Assembly: GCF_007827595.1 (NCBI RefSeq)
Contig: NZ_VISR01000019.1
Coordinates: 1 to 64,000 of the forward strand
Direction: 5' to 3'
DNA length: 64,000 nucleotides
From: Streptomyces sp. BK340
GTDB lineage: Bacteria; Actinomycetota; Actinomycetes; Streptomycetales; Streptomycetaceae
The notes under the pieces were generated by a model. The model had not been told where the DNA came from. It saw nothing but the letters and a program-made list of their open reading frames with translations, and ran no database searches. The translations under genes and the position numbers were made by a program. Positions 24,291-32,374 of this stretch are shown here, piece after piece (positions within the stretch are counted from its first letter, which is position 1; every line of letters starts with the position of its first letter).

Positions 24291-24298
24291 CACCGGTC

Positions 24299-25126
24299 AT
24301 GCCCCGACATCGTCCCTCGCGTCGCCTCGCCGCCGACGCCGGGCTGCTCGTCGTCGCCCTCGCCTTCGCGCTGCCGCTCGCCTGGGTGCTGCTGTCCTCC
24401 GTGGACCCGCACGCGGACCTGAAGGTCAAGGTGCCCGACGGGCTCACGCTCGGCAACTTCGACGCGATCCTCACCCCGGACATCACCTACACCCCGCTGC
24501 TCAACAGCCTGATCCTGTGCGGCGGGGCCACCGCGCTGACCGTCGTCTGCGCGGCCCTCGCCGCCTATCCGCTCTCCCGGTTCCGGTCCCGGCTGAACCG
24601 GCCGTTCCTGCTGACGATCCTGTTCGCGACGAGTCTGCCGATCACCGCGATCATGGTGCCGGTGTACGCGCTGTTCGTGCGGGTGAACCTGATCGACACG
24701 ATGCAGGGGACGATCTTCTTCTTCGCCGCGTCCCAACTCCCGTTCGCCATCTGGCTGATGAAGAACTTCATGGACGGGGTGCCGAAGGAGCTGGAGGAGG
24801 CGGCCTGGACGGACGGGGCGTCGTCACTGCAGTCACTCGTCCGGATCGTGCTGCCGTTGATGGGGCCGGGGCTCGCGGTCGTGACCGTCTTCTCGTTCGT
24901 GATGATGTGGGGGAACTTCTTCGTTCCCTTCATGCTGCTGCTCAGCCCGGACCAGATGCCGGCCTCGGTCAGCATCAACGACTTCTTCGGCAACCGGGGC
25001 ATGGTGGCGTACGGGCAGCTCGCCGCGTTCTCCGTGATCTACTCGACGCCGGTGATCCTCCTGTACGTGCTCGTGGCGCGGCGGCTCGGGGGCGGGTTCG
25101 CACTCGGTGGCGCGGTCAAGGGATAG
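24299..25126 (+). CDS. Sugar ABC transporter permease (MalG-type)
   Basis: 275 residues from ATG 24299, 8 nt after the MalF-type gene. There are six TM segments, the first being AGLLVVALAFALPLAWVLLS. The EAA loop is PKELEEAAWTDGASSLQSLV followed by RIVLPLMGP. No ATPase gene follows. In Streptomyces many sugar importers share the ATPase MsiK encoded elsewhere, which would explain this. The operon ends here, before the regulator at 25264. Confidence 0.92.
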   Translation: MPRHRPSRRLAADAGLLVVALAFALPLAWVLLSSVDPHADLKVKVPDGLTLGNFDAILTPDITYTPLLNSLILCGGATALTVVCAALAAYPLSRFRSRLNRPFLLTILFATSLPITAIMVPVYALFVRVNLIDTMQGTIFFFAASQLPFAIWLMKNFMDGVPKELEEAAWTDGASSLQSLVRIVLPLMGPGLAVVTVFSFVMMWGNFFVPFMLLLSPDQMPASVSINDFFGNRGMVAYGQLAAFSVIYSTPVILLYVLVARRLGGGFALGGAVKG

Positions 25127-25153
25127 CGGGCAGGGGTGATCCGCCCGTTACCC

Positions 25154-25203
25154 ACCGAACGGCCGGGACGTACCGAACGGCCGGAACCGTACGTTCCTAC
25201 AAT
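25154..25203 (+). promoter_or_regulatory. Promoter with paired 13-bp direct repeats
   Basis: ACCGAACGGCCGG occurs at 25154-25166 and 25172-25184 (18-bp period), just upstream of a good -10, TACAAT (25198-25203). The second copy overlaps the expected -35 position. Such paired direct repeats suggest a binding site for a regulator of the gene at 25264, possibly its own product. Confidence 0.5.
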
Positions 25204-25263
25204 CAGTGATCCTGTCGGAACGGCCCGTAGTCAACCCGCGGGTAGCTCCCTAGCTTGTGCGGA

Positions 25264-25971
25264 GTGCGCCAACCCTCAGCCCAACCGAACCCCTCGGCTC
25301 CCCCGTTCAACGCCCCGGCCGCCCGCCGGCTCCGTGCCGCCCTCGGCATGGGGCCCGAGCACGTCGCCTACGGGATGCGTGCGTCGTACGGGATGCCGTA
25401 CGTCACCCCGGACCTCGTCGTCGCCTGGGAACGTGGGATCGCCTTTCCCGACAATCCCGAGCTCACCGCCCTCGCGGGTGTGCTGTGGTGTTCTCCGGGT
25501 GAACTGATCGGCAGGCCCCGTACCCTGCGCGAGCACCGCGTCGCCCGTCAGATCGCGCCCGAGGACGTGGCCCACGCCCTCGGCATGGACCTGTCCGGGT
25601 ATCTGCGCATGGAGGAGAGCGGGGAGTGGCGGGGCAACGAGCGCCAGTCCGCCGCGCTCGCCCAGGTGCTGGAGCTGCCCCTGCCCGACTTCGTGACCGT
25701 CACGGGCCGCGAGACGAAGCTCGCCGAGCTGCTGCACAGCGCGGTGACCACCCGCTGGCAGGCCTATGTGCGCCCGGTGGCGAAGATCGCGCCCCTGGAC
25801 CGGGCAGTCCTGGAGCACGTGCTGCAGGAGCTGCACCAGGACTACCAGGGGCACATGGCCGCCACCCTGAGCTGGGGCGGCGGCACCAGCGACGCCAGCG
25901 AGTCCGGCCAGGACTTCATCGGCCGGATCGTGGAGAACTTCTGGACGGCCGTCGAGAACAGGAAACGCTAG
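25264..25971 (+). CDS. Helix-turn-helix (XRE-like) DNA-binding protein
   Basis: About 235 residues; the start is uncertain between GTG 25264 and TTG 25255, and no clear Shine-Dalgarno is seen. Two HTH-like units are present: RRLRAALGMGPEHVAYGMRA with LVVAWERGIAFPDNPELTAL, and ARQIAPEDVAHALGMDLSGY with LRMEESGEWRGNERQSAAL. These are duplicated XRE-type repeats. The C-terminal 90 residues (LLHSAVTTRWQAYVRPVAKI) are helical and unassigned. The direct repeats at 25154-25184 may be its operator. The 3' end lies in a short tandem repeat shared with the convergent pfkA. Confidence 0.75.
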   Translation: MRQPSAQPNPSAPPFNAPAARRLRAALGMGPEHVAYGMRASYGMPYVTPDLVVAWERGIAFPDNPELTALAGVLWCSPGELIGRPRTLREHRVARQIAPEDVAHALGMDLSGYLRMEESGEWRGNERQSAALAQVLELPLPDFVTVTGRETKLAELLHSAVTTRWQAYVRPVAKIAPLDRAVLEHVLQELHQDYQGHMAATLSWGGGTSDASESGQDFIGRIVENFWTAVENRKR

Positions 25972-26034
25972 CCGAGAACAGGTACAGCCCAGAAGAGAAC
26001 AGGTACGGCTGGAAGAGAACAGGTACGGCTAGAA
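25954..26034. repeat. Four tandem 20-21-bp repeats spanning two convergent stop codons
   Basis: Units begin with GAGAACAGG at 25954, 25974, 25995 and 26015. The last two (GAGAACAGGTACGGCT plus GGAA or AGAA) are nearly identical and the first two diverge more. The first unit encodes the end of the HTH protein (ENRKR, stop TAG). The last contains the reverse-strand TAG of pfkA. Expansion by slippage has therefore created the whole intergenic gap. Confidence 0.85.
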
Positions 26035-27054
26035 GACCGACTCGGCCTCGTCCATGCGGTCCTTCGGGACCGTCTTCAGCTCGGTGACCGCCTCCGCCAG
26101 CGGCACCATCCGGACGTCGGTGCCGCGCAGCGCGGTCATCTTGCCGAAGTCGCCGCGGTGTGCGGCCTCGACGGCGTGCCAGCCGAAGCGGGTGGCGAGG
26201 ACGCGGTCGTACGCGGTCGGGACGCCGCCGCGCTGGACGTGGCCGAGGATGACCGGCTTGGCCTCCTTGCCGAGGCGCCGCTCCAGCTCGTAGGCGAGCG
26301 CGGTGCCGATGCCCTGGAAGCGCTCGTGGCCGTACTGGTCGATCTCGCCCTTGCCGTAGTCCATGGTGCCGTCGACGGGGTGGGCGCCCTCGGCGACGCA
26401 GACGACCGCGAACTTCTTGCCGCGGGAGAACCGCTCCTCGACCATCTTGATCAGGTCGGCGGGGTCGAAGGGGCGCTCGGGCAGGCAGATGCCGTGGGCG
26501 CCGGCGGCCATGCCGGACTCCAGGGCGATCCAGCCGGCGTGCCGGCCCATGACCTCGACGACCATCACGCGCTGGTGGGACTCTGCGGTGGTCTTCAGAC
26601 GGTCCATGGCCTCGGTGGCGACGCCGACGGCGGTGTCGAAGCCGAAGGTGCGGTCCGTGGAGGAGATGTCGTTGTCGATGGTCTTGGGGACGCCGACGAC
26701 CGGCAGGCCCGCGTCGGAGAGCATGCGGGCCGCGGTCAGCGTGCCCTCGCCGCCGATCGGGATCAGCGCGTCGATGCCGAACTCCTCGGCCATGTCGGTG
26801 GCGCGCTCGCAGGCCTCGCGCAGCCGGTCGCGCTCCAGGCGGGAGGAGCCGAGGATGGTGCCGCCGCGGGCCAGGATGCCGCTGACCGCGTCCAGGTCGA
26901 GGGTGCGGTAGTGGCGGTCGAGCAGACCCCGGTAGCCGTCCTCGAAACCGATGACCTCGTCGCCGTACTGCGCCACCGCCCGGTGCACGACCGACCGGAT
27001 CACGGCGTTCAGGCCGGGGCAGTCGCCGCCTGCGGTGAGAACTCCGATGCGCAT
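26029..27054 (-). CDS. pfkA: ATP-dependent 6-phosphofructokinase
   Basis: 341 residues, the length of actinobacterial PFK. MRIGVLTAGGDCPGLNAVIR binds the nucleotide, IPIGGEGTLTAARML is the GGDGS-equivalent loop (Glu replaces Asp, but the following Gly that favours ATP over pyrophosphate is kept), PKTIDNDI carries the catalytic Asp, EVMGRHAGWIALESG and LGHVQRGGVPTAYDR bind fructose 6-phosphate. It commits glucose to glycolysis. A TTGACA-N17-TAAGGC promoter lies upstream. It is divergent from pta-ackA-pyk, so this is a central-carbon cluster. By position it would correspond to S. coelicolor PfkA2 (from memory). Confidence 0.95.
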   Translation of the reverse strand: MRIGVLTAGGDCPGLNAVIRSVVHRAVAQYGDEVIGFEDGYRGLLDRHYRTLDLDAVSGILARGGTILGSSRLERDRLREACERATDMAEEFGIDALIPIGGEGTLTAARMLSDAGLPVVGVPKTIDNDISSTDRTFGFDTAVGVATEAMDRLKTTAESHQRVMVVEVMGRHAGWIALESGMAAGAHGICLPERPFDPADLIKMVEERFSRGKKFAVVCVAEGAHPVDGTMDYGKGEIDQYGHERFQGIGTALAYELERRLGKEAKPVILGHVQRGGVPTAYDRVLATRFGWHAVEAAHRGDFGKMTALRGTDVRMVPLAEAVTELKTVPKDRMDEAESVF

Positions 27055-27140
27055 CGTGCTGTGTCTCCTGCTCGCTTTCGGTGCCGGTGAGCCACTGCCG
27101 ATTCTTTCACGTTCACCGGAGCGGTGAAGTCCTGACGGGC

Positions 27141-27169
27141 GCCTTATCCGGCACCGGGGGTATTGTCAA
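27141..27169 (-). promoter_or_regulatory. pfkA promoter
   Basis: On the minus strand, TTGACA (complement of 27164-27169), a 17-nt spacer and TAAGGC (complement of 27141-27146). The -35 is perfect and the -10 moderate. Transcription would start near 27134 and give a leader of about 80 nt before pfkA. Confidence 0.65.
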
Positions 27170-27211
27170 GAGGGTTCTGCTCACCTTGGTGGGCGATTTT
27201 TATGCCGTAGA

Positions 27212-27250
27212 CATGACAGCACCGCCGCAGGCATGACAACACCGCCGAAG
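27212..27250. repeat. 19-bp direct repeat upstream of pta
   Basis: CATGACAGCACCGCCGCAG (27212-27230) is repeated as CATGACAACACCGCCGAAG (27232-27250) with a 20-bp period. It lies 36 nt before the pta start, in the leader or promoter. It may be a regulator site or simple slippage. Confidence 0.6.
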
Positions 27251-27285
27251 CATCACCGACGAGCCACAGGAAACGGAGTGCACAC

Positions 27286-29376
27286 GTGACGCGCAGCGTG
27301 TACGTGACCGGGATCGACCGCGGCGACGGCCGTCAGGTCGTGGAGCTGGGGATCATGGAGCTCCTGACCCGGCAGGTCGACCGGGTGGGCGTCTTCCGCC
27401 CGCTCGTGCACGACCGGCCCGACCGGATGTTCGAACTGCTGCGGTCGCGGTACCGCCTCTCCCAGGACCCGGCGACCGTCTACGGCATGGACTATCTGGA
27501 GGCGTCCGCGCTCCAGGCCGAGCAGGGCACGGACGAGCTGGTCTCCGCGCTGGTCGACCGCTTCCACCTGGTGGCCCGGGACTACGACGTCGTCCTCGTC
27601 CTCGGCACCGACTTCGCCGGCACCCAGCTGCCGGACGAGCTGTCCCTGAACGCCCGCCTCGCCAACGAGTTCGGCGCGTCCGTGATCCCGGTGGTCGGCG
27701 GCCGCGGACAGACGGCCGAGTCCGTGCTGGCCGAGACGCGCAACGCCTACCGCGCGTACGACGGACTGGGCTGCGACGTCCTCGCCATGGTCACCAACCG
27801 GGTGGCCCGCGAGGACCGCGACGCGATCGCCGAGCGGCTCGCGGACCGTCTGCCGGTGCCCTGCTACGTGGTGCCCGACGAGCCCGCCCTGTCCGCGCCG
27901 ACCGTGGCGCAGATCGCCCAGACCCTCGGCGCCAAGGTGCTGCTCGGGGACGACTCCGGGCTCGCCCGGGACGCGCTGGGCTTCGTCTTCGGCGGTGCGA
28001 TGCTGCCGAACTTCCTGAGCGCCCTGACCCCGGGCTGCCTGGTCGTGACCCCCGGCGACCGCGCCGACCTGGTCGTCGGCTCGCTGGCCGCGCACAGCGC
28101 CGGCACCCCGCCGATAGCCGGCGTGCTGCTCACCCTGAACGAGGTGCCGAGCCAGGAGATCCTCACGCTGGCCGCCCGGCTCGCCCCGGGCACCCCGGTG
28201 CTCTCCGTGTCCGGCACCAGTTTCCCCACCGCCGAGCACCTCTTCTCCCTCGAGGGGAAGATGACCGCGGCCACCCCGCGCAAGGCGGAGACCGCGCTCG
28301 GCCTGTTCGAGCGGTACGCCGACACCGCCGAGCTGGCCCGCCGGGTCTCGGCACCGAGCAGCGACCGGGTCACTCCGATGATGTTCGAGCACAAGCTGCT
28401 CGAACAGGCCCGCTCCGACAAGCGAAGGGTCGTCCTCCCGGAGGGCACCGAGGAGCGGGTGCTGCACGCGGCCGAGGTGCTGCTGCGCCGGGGCGTGTGC
28501 GACCTGACCCTGCTCGGCCCGGTCGACCTGATCCGCAAGAAGGCCGCCGACCTGGGCATCGACCTCGGCGACACCCAGCTGATCGACCCGGCCACCAGCG
28601 AGCTGCGCGACGCCTTCGCCGAGCAGTACTCCCTGCTGCGCGCCCACAAGGGCGTGACGGTGGAACTGGCCTACGACGTCGTCTCCGACGTGAACTACTT
28701 CGGCACCCTGATGGTCCAGGAGGGGCTGGCCGACGGCATGGTGTCGGGGTCGGTGCACTCCACCGCGGCCACCATCCGGCCCGCCTTCGAGATCATCAAG
28801 ACCAGGCCGGACTCCTCGATCGTGTCGTCCGTCTTCTTCATGTGCCTGGCCGACAAGGTGCTGGTCTACGGCGACTGCGCGGTCAACCCGGACCCGAACG
28901 CCGAGCAGCTGGCGGACATCGCCATCCAGTCGGCGGCCACGGCGGCGCAGTTCGGCGTGGAGCCCCGGATCGCGATGCTGTCGTACTCGACCGGTACGTC
29001 GGGCTCGGGTGCCGACGTCGACAAGGTGCGCGAGGCCACCGAGCTGGCGCGCTCGCGCCGTCCCGACCTGAAGATCGAGGGGCCGATCCAGTACGACGCC
29101 GCGGTCGAGCCGTCCATCGCCGCGACCAAGCTGCCGGACTCCGATGTCGCCGGGCAGGCCAGCGTGCTGATCTTCCCCGACCTCAACACCGGCAACAACA
29201 CCTACAAGGCCGTGCAGCGCTCGGCCGGCGCGATCGCCGTCGGGCCGGTTCTGCAGGGGCTGCGCAAGCCGGTCAACGACCTGTCCCGGGGCGCACTCGT
29301 CCAGGACATCGTCTCCACCGTCGCCATCACGGCGATCCAGGCCCAGAACCCCAGCGAGAAGGCGTCCGAGCTGTGA
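27286..29376 (+). CDS. pta: Phosphate acetyltransferase
   Basis: 696 residues: the long, three-domain form of Pta. The N-terminal P-loop-like domain (VYVTGIDRGDGRQVVELGIM; VLVLGTDFAG) is followed by a DRTGG domain and the C-terminal PTA_PTB catalytic domain (RVVLPEGTEERVLHAAEVLL, DGMVSGSVHSTAATIRPAFE, SYSTGTSGSGADVDKV, DLNTGNNTYKAVQRSAGAIA). It converts acetyl-CoA and phosphate to acetyl phosphate, reversibly. GTG 27286 has GGAG 7 nt upstream. It is coupled by GTGA to ackA. Confidence 0.96.
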   Translation: MTRSVYVTGIDRGDGRQVVELGIMELLTRQVDRVGVFRPLVHDRPDRMFELLRSRYRLSQDPATVYGMDYLEASALQAEQGTDELVSALVDRFHLVARDYDVVLVLGTDFAGTQLPDELSLNARLANEFGASVIPVVGGRGQTAESVLAETRNAYRAYDGLGCDVLAMVTNRVAREDRDAIAERLADRLPVPCYVVPDEPALSAPTVAQIAQTLGAKVLLGDDSGLARDALGFVFGGAMLPNFLSALTPGCLVVTPGDRADLVVGSLAAHSAGTPPIAGVLLTLNEVPSQEILTLAARLAPGTPVLSVSGTSFPTAEHLFSLEGKMTAATPRKAETALGLFERYADTAELARRVSAPSSDRVTPMMFEHKLLEQARSDKRRVVLPEGTEERVLHAAEVLLRRGVCDLTLLGPVDLIRKKAADLGIDLGDTQLIDPATSELRDAFAEQYSLLRAHKGVTVELAYDVVSDVNYFGTLMVQEGLADGMVSGSVHSTAATIRPAFEIIKTRPDSSIVSSVFFMCLADKVLVYGDCAVNPDPNAEQLADIAIQSAATAAQFGVEPRIAMLSYSTGTSGSGADVDKVREATELARSRRPDLKIEGPIQYDAAVEPSIAATKLPDSDVAGQASVLIFPDLNTGNNTYKAVQRSAGAIAVGPVLQGLRKPVNDLSRGALVQDIVSTVAITAIQAQNPSEKASEL

Positions 29377-30605
29377 CCTCCCCGACCCGTGTCCTCGTCC
29401 TCAACTCCGGCTCCTCGTCGGTGAAGTACCAGCTGCTGGACATGCGGGACAGCAGCCGGCTGGCGGTGGGTCTGGTCGAGCGGATCGGCGAGCAGACCTC
29501 CCGGCTCAAGCACACCTGCCGCACCACGGGCGGGACCCGTGAGCACACCGGCCCGATCGCCGACCACGACGCGGCCCTCAAGGCGGTCGCCGAGGAGCTG
29601 GGCCGGGACGGCCTGGGCCTGGACTCGCCGGAGCTGGCCGCGATCGGGCACCGGGTGGTGCACGGCGGCATGTTCTTCACCGAGCCCACCGTCATCGACG
29701 ACGAGGTGCTCGCCGAGATCGAGCGGCTGATCCCCGTCGCGCCGCTGCACAACCCGGCCAACCTCACGGGAATCCGTACCGCACAGGCGCTGCGCCCCGA
29801 TCTGCCGCAGGTCGCGGTGTTCGACACGGCGTTCCACACGACAATGCCGGAGTCCGCGGCCCGCTACGCGATCGATCCGAAGATCGCGGATCGGCACCGC
29901 ATCCGCCGTTACGGCTTCCACGGCACCTCGCACGCGTACGTCTCCCGCGAGACCGCGCGGCTGCTGGGCAAGGACCCGTCCGAGGTGAACGTGATCGTGC
30001 TGCACCTCGGCAACGGCGCCTCCGCGTCGGCGGTGGAGAAGGGCCGGTGCGTGGACACCTCCATGGGGCTGACGCCGCTGGAGGGCCTCGTCATGGGTAC
30101 CCGCTCCGGCGACCTGGATCCCGCCGTCATCTTCCATTTGGCGCGTGTTGGCGGAATGTCCATGGATGAGATCGACACTCTTCTCAACAAGAGGAGCGGT
30201 CTGTTCGGCCTGTGCGGGGACAATGACATGCGGGAGATCCGCCGCCGCGTCGACGAGGGCGACGATGCGGCCGCGCTCGCCTTCGACATTTACATTCACC
30301 GGCTCAAGAAGTACATCGGCGCCTATTACGCGGTGCTCGGCCGGGTGGACGCGGTCGCGTTCACGGCGGGGGTCGGTGAGAACGCGGCGCCGGTGCGGGA
30401 GGCTGCGATCGCGGGCCTGGAGGGGCTGGGCCTGGCGGTCGACGGCGAGCTGAACGCCGTACGCGGCGACGAGCCGCGACTGATCTCGCCCGAGTCCGCG
30501 CGGGTCGCGGTCGCCGTGGTGCCGACCGACGAGGAACTGGAGATCGCCACGCAGACCTACGCACTGGTCGGAAAGAGCCAGTTGAGCAAAAGGCAGTACA
30601 GCTGA
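29373..30605 (+). CDS. ackA: Acetate kinase
   Basis: 410 residues from GTG 29373, which overlaps the pta stop. It belongs to the ASKHA fold: VLVLNSGSSSVKYQLLDM binds phosphate, GHRVVHGGMFF, VAVFDTAFHTTMPESA carries the catalytic Asp, RYGFHGTSHAYVSRETARLL, HLGNGASASAVEKGR and MGTRSGDLDP. It makes ATP and acetate from acetyl phosphate. With pta it handles acetate overflow and assimilation. The pyk gene follows 112 nt on with its own promoter. Confidence 0.96.
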   Translation: MTSPTRVLVLNSGSSSVKYQLLDMRDSSRLAVGLVERIGEQTSRLKHTCRTTGGTREHTGPIADHDAALKAVAEELGRDGLGLDSPELAAIGHRVVHGGMFFTEPTVIDDEVLAEIERLIPVAPLHNPANLTGIRTAQALRPDLPQVAVFDTAFHTTMPESAARYAIDPKIADRHRIRRYGFHGTSHAYVSRETARLLGKDPSEVNVIVLHLGNGASASAVEKGRCVDTSMGLTPLEGLVMGTRSGDLDPAVIFHLARVGGMSMDEIDTLLNKRSGLFGLCGDNDMREIRRRVDEGDDAAALAFDIYIHRLKKYIGAYYAVLGRVDAVAFTAGVGENAAPVREAAIAGLEGLGLAVDGELNAVRGDEPRLISPESARVAVAVVPTDEELEIATQTYALVGKSQLSKRQYS

Positions 30606-30667
30606 GCAGTGGAACTGAGTAATACACGGCAGTAACACGCCTGAGCGCATGTCCGCCCATTTGTATC

Positions 30668-30717
30668 TTCCGCCAGACGGAATATTCCGCAGCGAAACAA
30701 ACCGATAGGATCGCCCC
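30668..30717 (+). promoter_or_regulatory. pyk promoter, leaderless, with overlapping dyads
   Basis: TAGGAT (30706-30711) lies 6 nt before the pyk ATG and no Shine-Dalgarno is present, so pyk is probably leaderless. Two overlapping dyads cover the -35 area: TTCCG-N5-CGGAA (30668-30682) and GGAATATTCC (30679-30688). They could bind a carbon-metabolism regulator. Confidence 0.5.
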
Positions 30718-32145
30718 ATGCGCCGTTCGAAAATCGTCTGTACTCTCGGCCCCGCGGTCGACTCCCACGAGATGCTCGTCGCCATGATCGAGGCGGGTAT
30801 GAATGTGGCCCGCTTCAACTTCAGCCACGGCACCCACGCCGAGCACCAGTCGCGGTACGACCGCGTCCGTGCGGCCTCGAAGGAGACCGGCCGGGCCATC
30901 GGTGTCCTCGCCGACCTGCAGGGCCCGAAGATCCGCCTGGAGACCTTCGCCGAGGGTCCGGTCGAGCTGGAGCGCGGTGACGAGTTCGTCATCACGACCG
31001 AGGACGTGCCGGGCGACAAGCACATCTGCGGTACGACGTACAAGGGGCTGCCGGCCGACGTCTCGCGCGGTGACCAGATCCTCATCAACGACGGCAACGT
31101 CGAGCTGAAGGTCCTGGACGTCGAGGGTCCGCGGGTGCGGACGATCGTCATCGAGGGCGGTGTCGTCTCCGACCACAAGGGCATCAACCTGCCCGGCGCG
31201 GCGGTCAACGTCCCTGCGCTGTCCGAGAAGGACATCGAGGACCTGCGCTTCGCCCTCCGCATGGGCTGCGACATGGTCGCGCTGTCCTTCGTCCGCGACG
31301 CCAAGGACGTGCACGACGTCCACCGCGTGATGGACGAGGAGGGCCGCCGGGTCCCGGTGATCGCCAAGGTGGAGAAGCCGCAGGCGGTCGAGAACATGGA
31401 GGAAGTCGTCGCGGCGTTCGACGCCGTCATGGTGGCCCGCGGCGACCTCGCCGTGGAGTACCCGCTGGAGAAGGTCCCGATGGTGCAGAAGCGCCTGGTG
31501 GAGATGTGCCGGCGCAACGCCAAGCCGGTGATCGTGGCGACCCAGATGATGGAGTCGATGATCACCAACTCCCGGCCGACCCGCGCCGAGGCCTCCGACG
31601 TGGCCAACGCGATCCTGGACGGTGCCGACGCGGTCATGCTCTCGGCGGAGTCCTCGGTGGGCGCCTACCCGGTCGAGACCGTCAAGACCATGTCGAAGAT
31701 CGTCACCGCGGCCGAGCAGGAGCTGCTCTCCAAGGGCCTGCAGCCGCTGGTCCCCGGCAAGAAGCCGCGCACCCAGGGCGGATCGGTCGCCCGTGCGGCC
31801 TGCGAGATCGCCGACTTCCTCGGCGGCAAGGGGCTGATCGCCTTCACCCAGTCCGGCGACACCGCCCGCCGCCTGTCCCGCTACCGCGCGGCCCAGCCGA
31901 TCCTCGCCTTCACCACCGACGAGGGCACCCGCAACCAGCTGACGCTCAGCTGGGGCGTCGAGCCCCACGTCGTCCCCTTCGTCAACACCACTGACGAGAT
32001 GGTGGACATGGTCGACCAGGAGCTGGCCCAGCTGAGCCGCTTCAACCCCGGCGACACGGTCGTCATCACCGCCGGCTCGCCCCCCGGCGTCCCCGGCACC
32101 ACCAACATGGTCCGGGTCCACCACGTGGGCGGCGTGAGCAAGTAA
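30718..32145 (+). CDS. pyk: Pyruvate kinase
   Basis: 475 residues, full length. MRRSKIVCTLGPAVDSHEML and NVARFNFSHGTHAEH start the barrel. Other motifs are VLADLQGPKIRLETF, ALSFVRDAKDVHDVHRVMDE, the catalytic Lys in VIAKVEKPQAVENM, the metal site VMVARGDLAVEYPLEKVPMV, and PVIVATQMMESMITNSRPTR. The C-terminal allosteric domain includes SGDTARRLSRYRAAQPILA. It makes ATP and pyruvate from PEP. A strong hairpin terminator follows. Confidence 0.96.
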   Translation: MRRSKIVCTLGPAVDSHEMLVAMIEAGMNVARFNFSHGTHAEHQSRYDRVRAASKETGRAIGVLADLQGPKIRLETFAEGPVELERGDEFVITTEDVPGDKHICGTTYKGLPADVSRGDQILINDGNVELKVLDVEGPRVRTIVIEGGVVSDHKGINLPGAAVNVPALSEKDIEDLRFALRMGCDMVALSFVRDAKDVHDVHRVMDEEGRRVPVIAKVEKPQAVENMEEVVAAFDAVMVARGDLAVEYPLEKVPMVQKRLVEMCRRNAKPVIVATQMMESMITNSRPTRAEASDVANAILDGADAVMLSAESSVGAYPVETVKTMSKIVTAAEQELLSKGLQPLVPGKKPRTQGGSVARAACEIADFLGGKGLIAFTQSGDTARRLSRYRAAQPILAFTTDEGTRNQLTLSWGVEPHVVPFVNTTDEMVDMVDQELAQLSRFNPGDTVVITAGSPPGVPGTTNMVRVHHVGGVSK

Positions 32146-32172
32146 CGCTCCGCGCAAGGGCCTTGTACGACA

Positions 32173-32207
32173 CCGAGGGCGCCCCCTGTGGCAGGGGGCG
32201 CCCTCGG
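32173..32207 (+). terminator. Hairpin terminator after pyk
   Basis: CCGAGGGCGCCCCCTG (32173-32188) pairs perfectly over 16 bp with 32192-32207 around a TGG loop. There is no long T tract, as is common in Streptomyces. Its position 28 nt after pyk fits a terminator. Confidence 0.8.
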
Positions 32208-32304
32208 CGGTTCCTCCTCGGCTTCACGCCAGCGCGGATGAAATCTGCCATGTCCTCGATCCTCCCTCCTGGTCCGGAACCGGATCACCGTTGGCGAAAA
32301 TGCC

Positions 32305-32342
32305 CGTGGCCCGGCCCTTCACAAGTGGAGGACCGGGCCACG
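32305..32342 (-). terminator. Hairpin terminator after the Ser/Thr-rich protein gene
   Basis: CGTGGCCCGG (32305-32314) pairs with CCGGGCCACG (32333-32342). It lies 32 nt downstream of the minus-strand gene ending at 32375 and likely ends the three-gene DUF6230 cluster transcript. Confidence 0.6.
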
Positions 32343-32374
32343 GCGTGCGGCTCCCGAACGGGTCGAGGGGGTGC

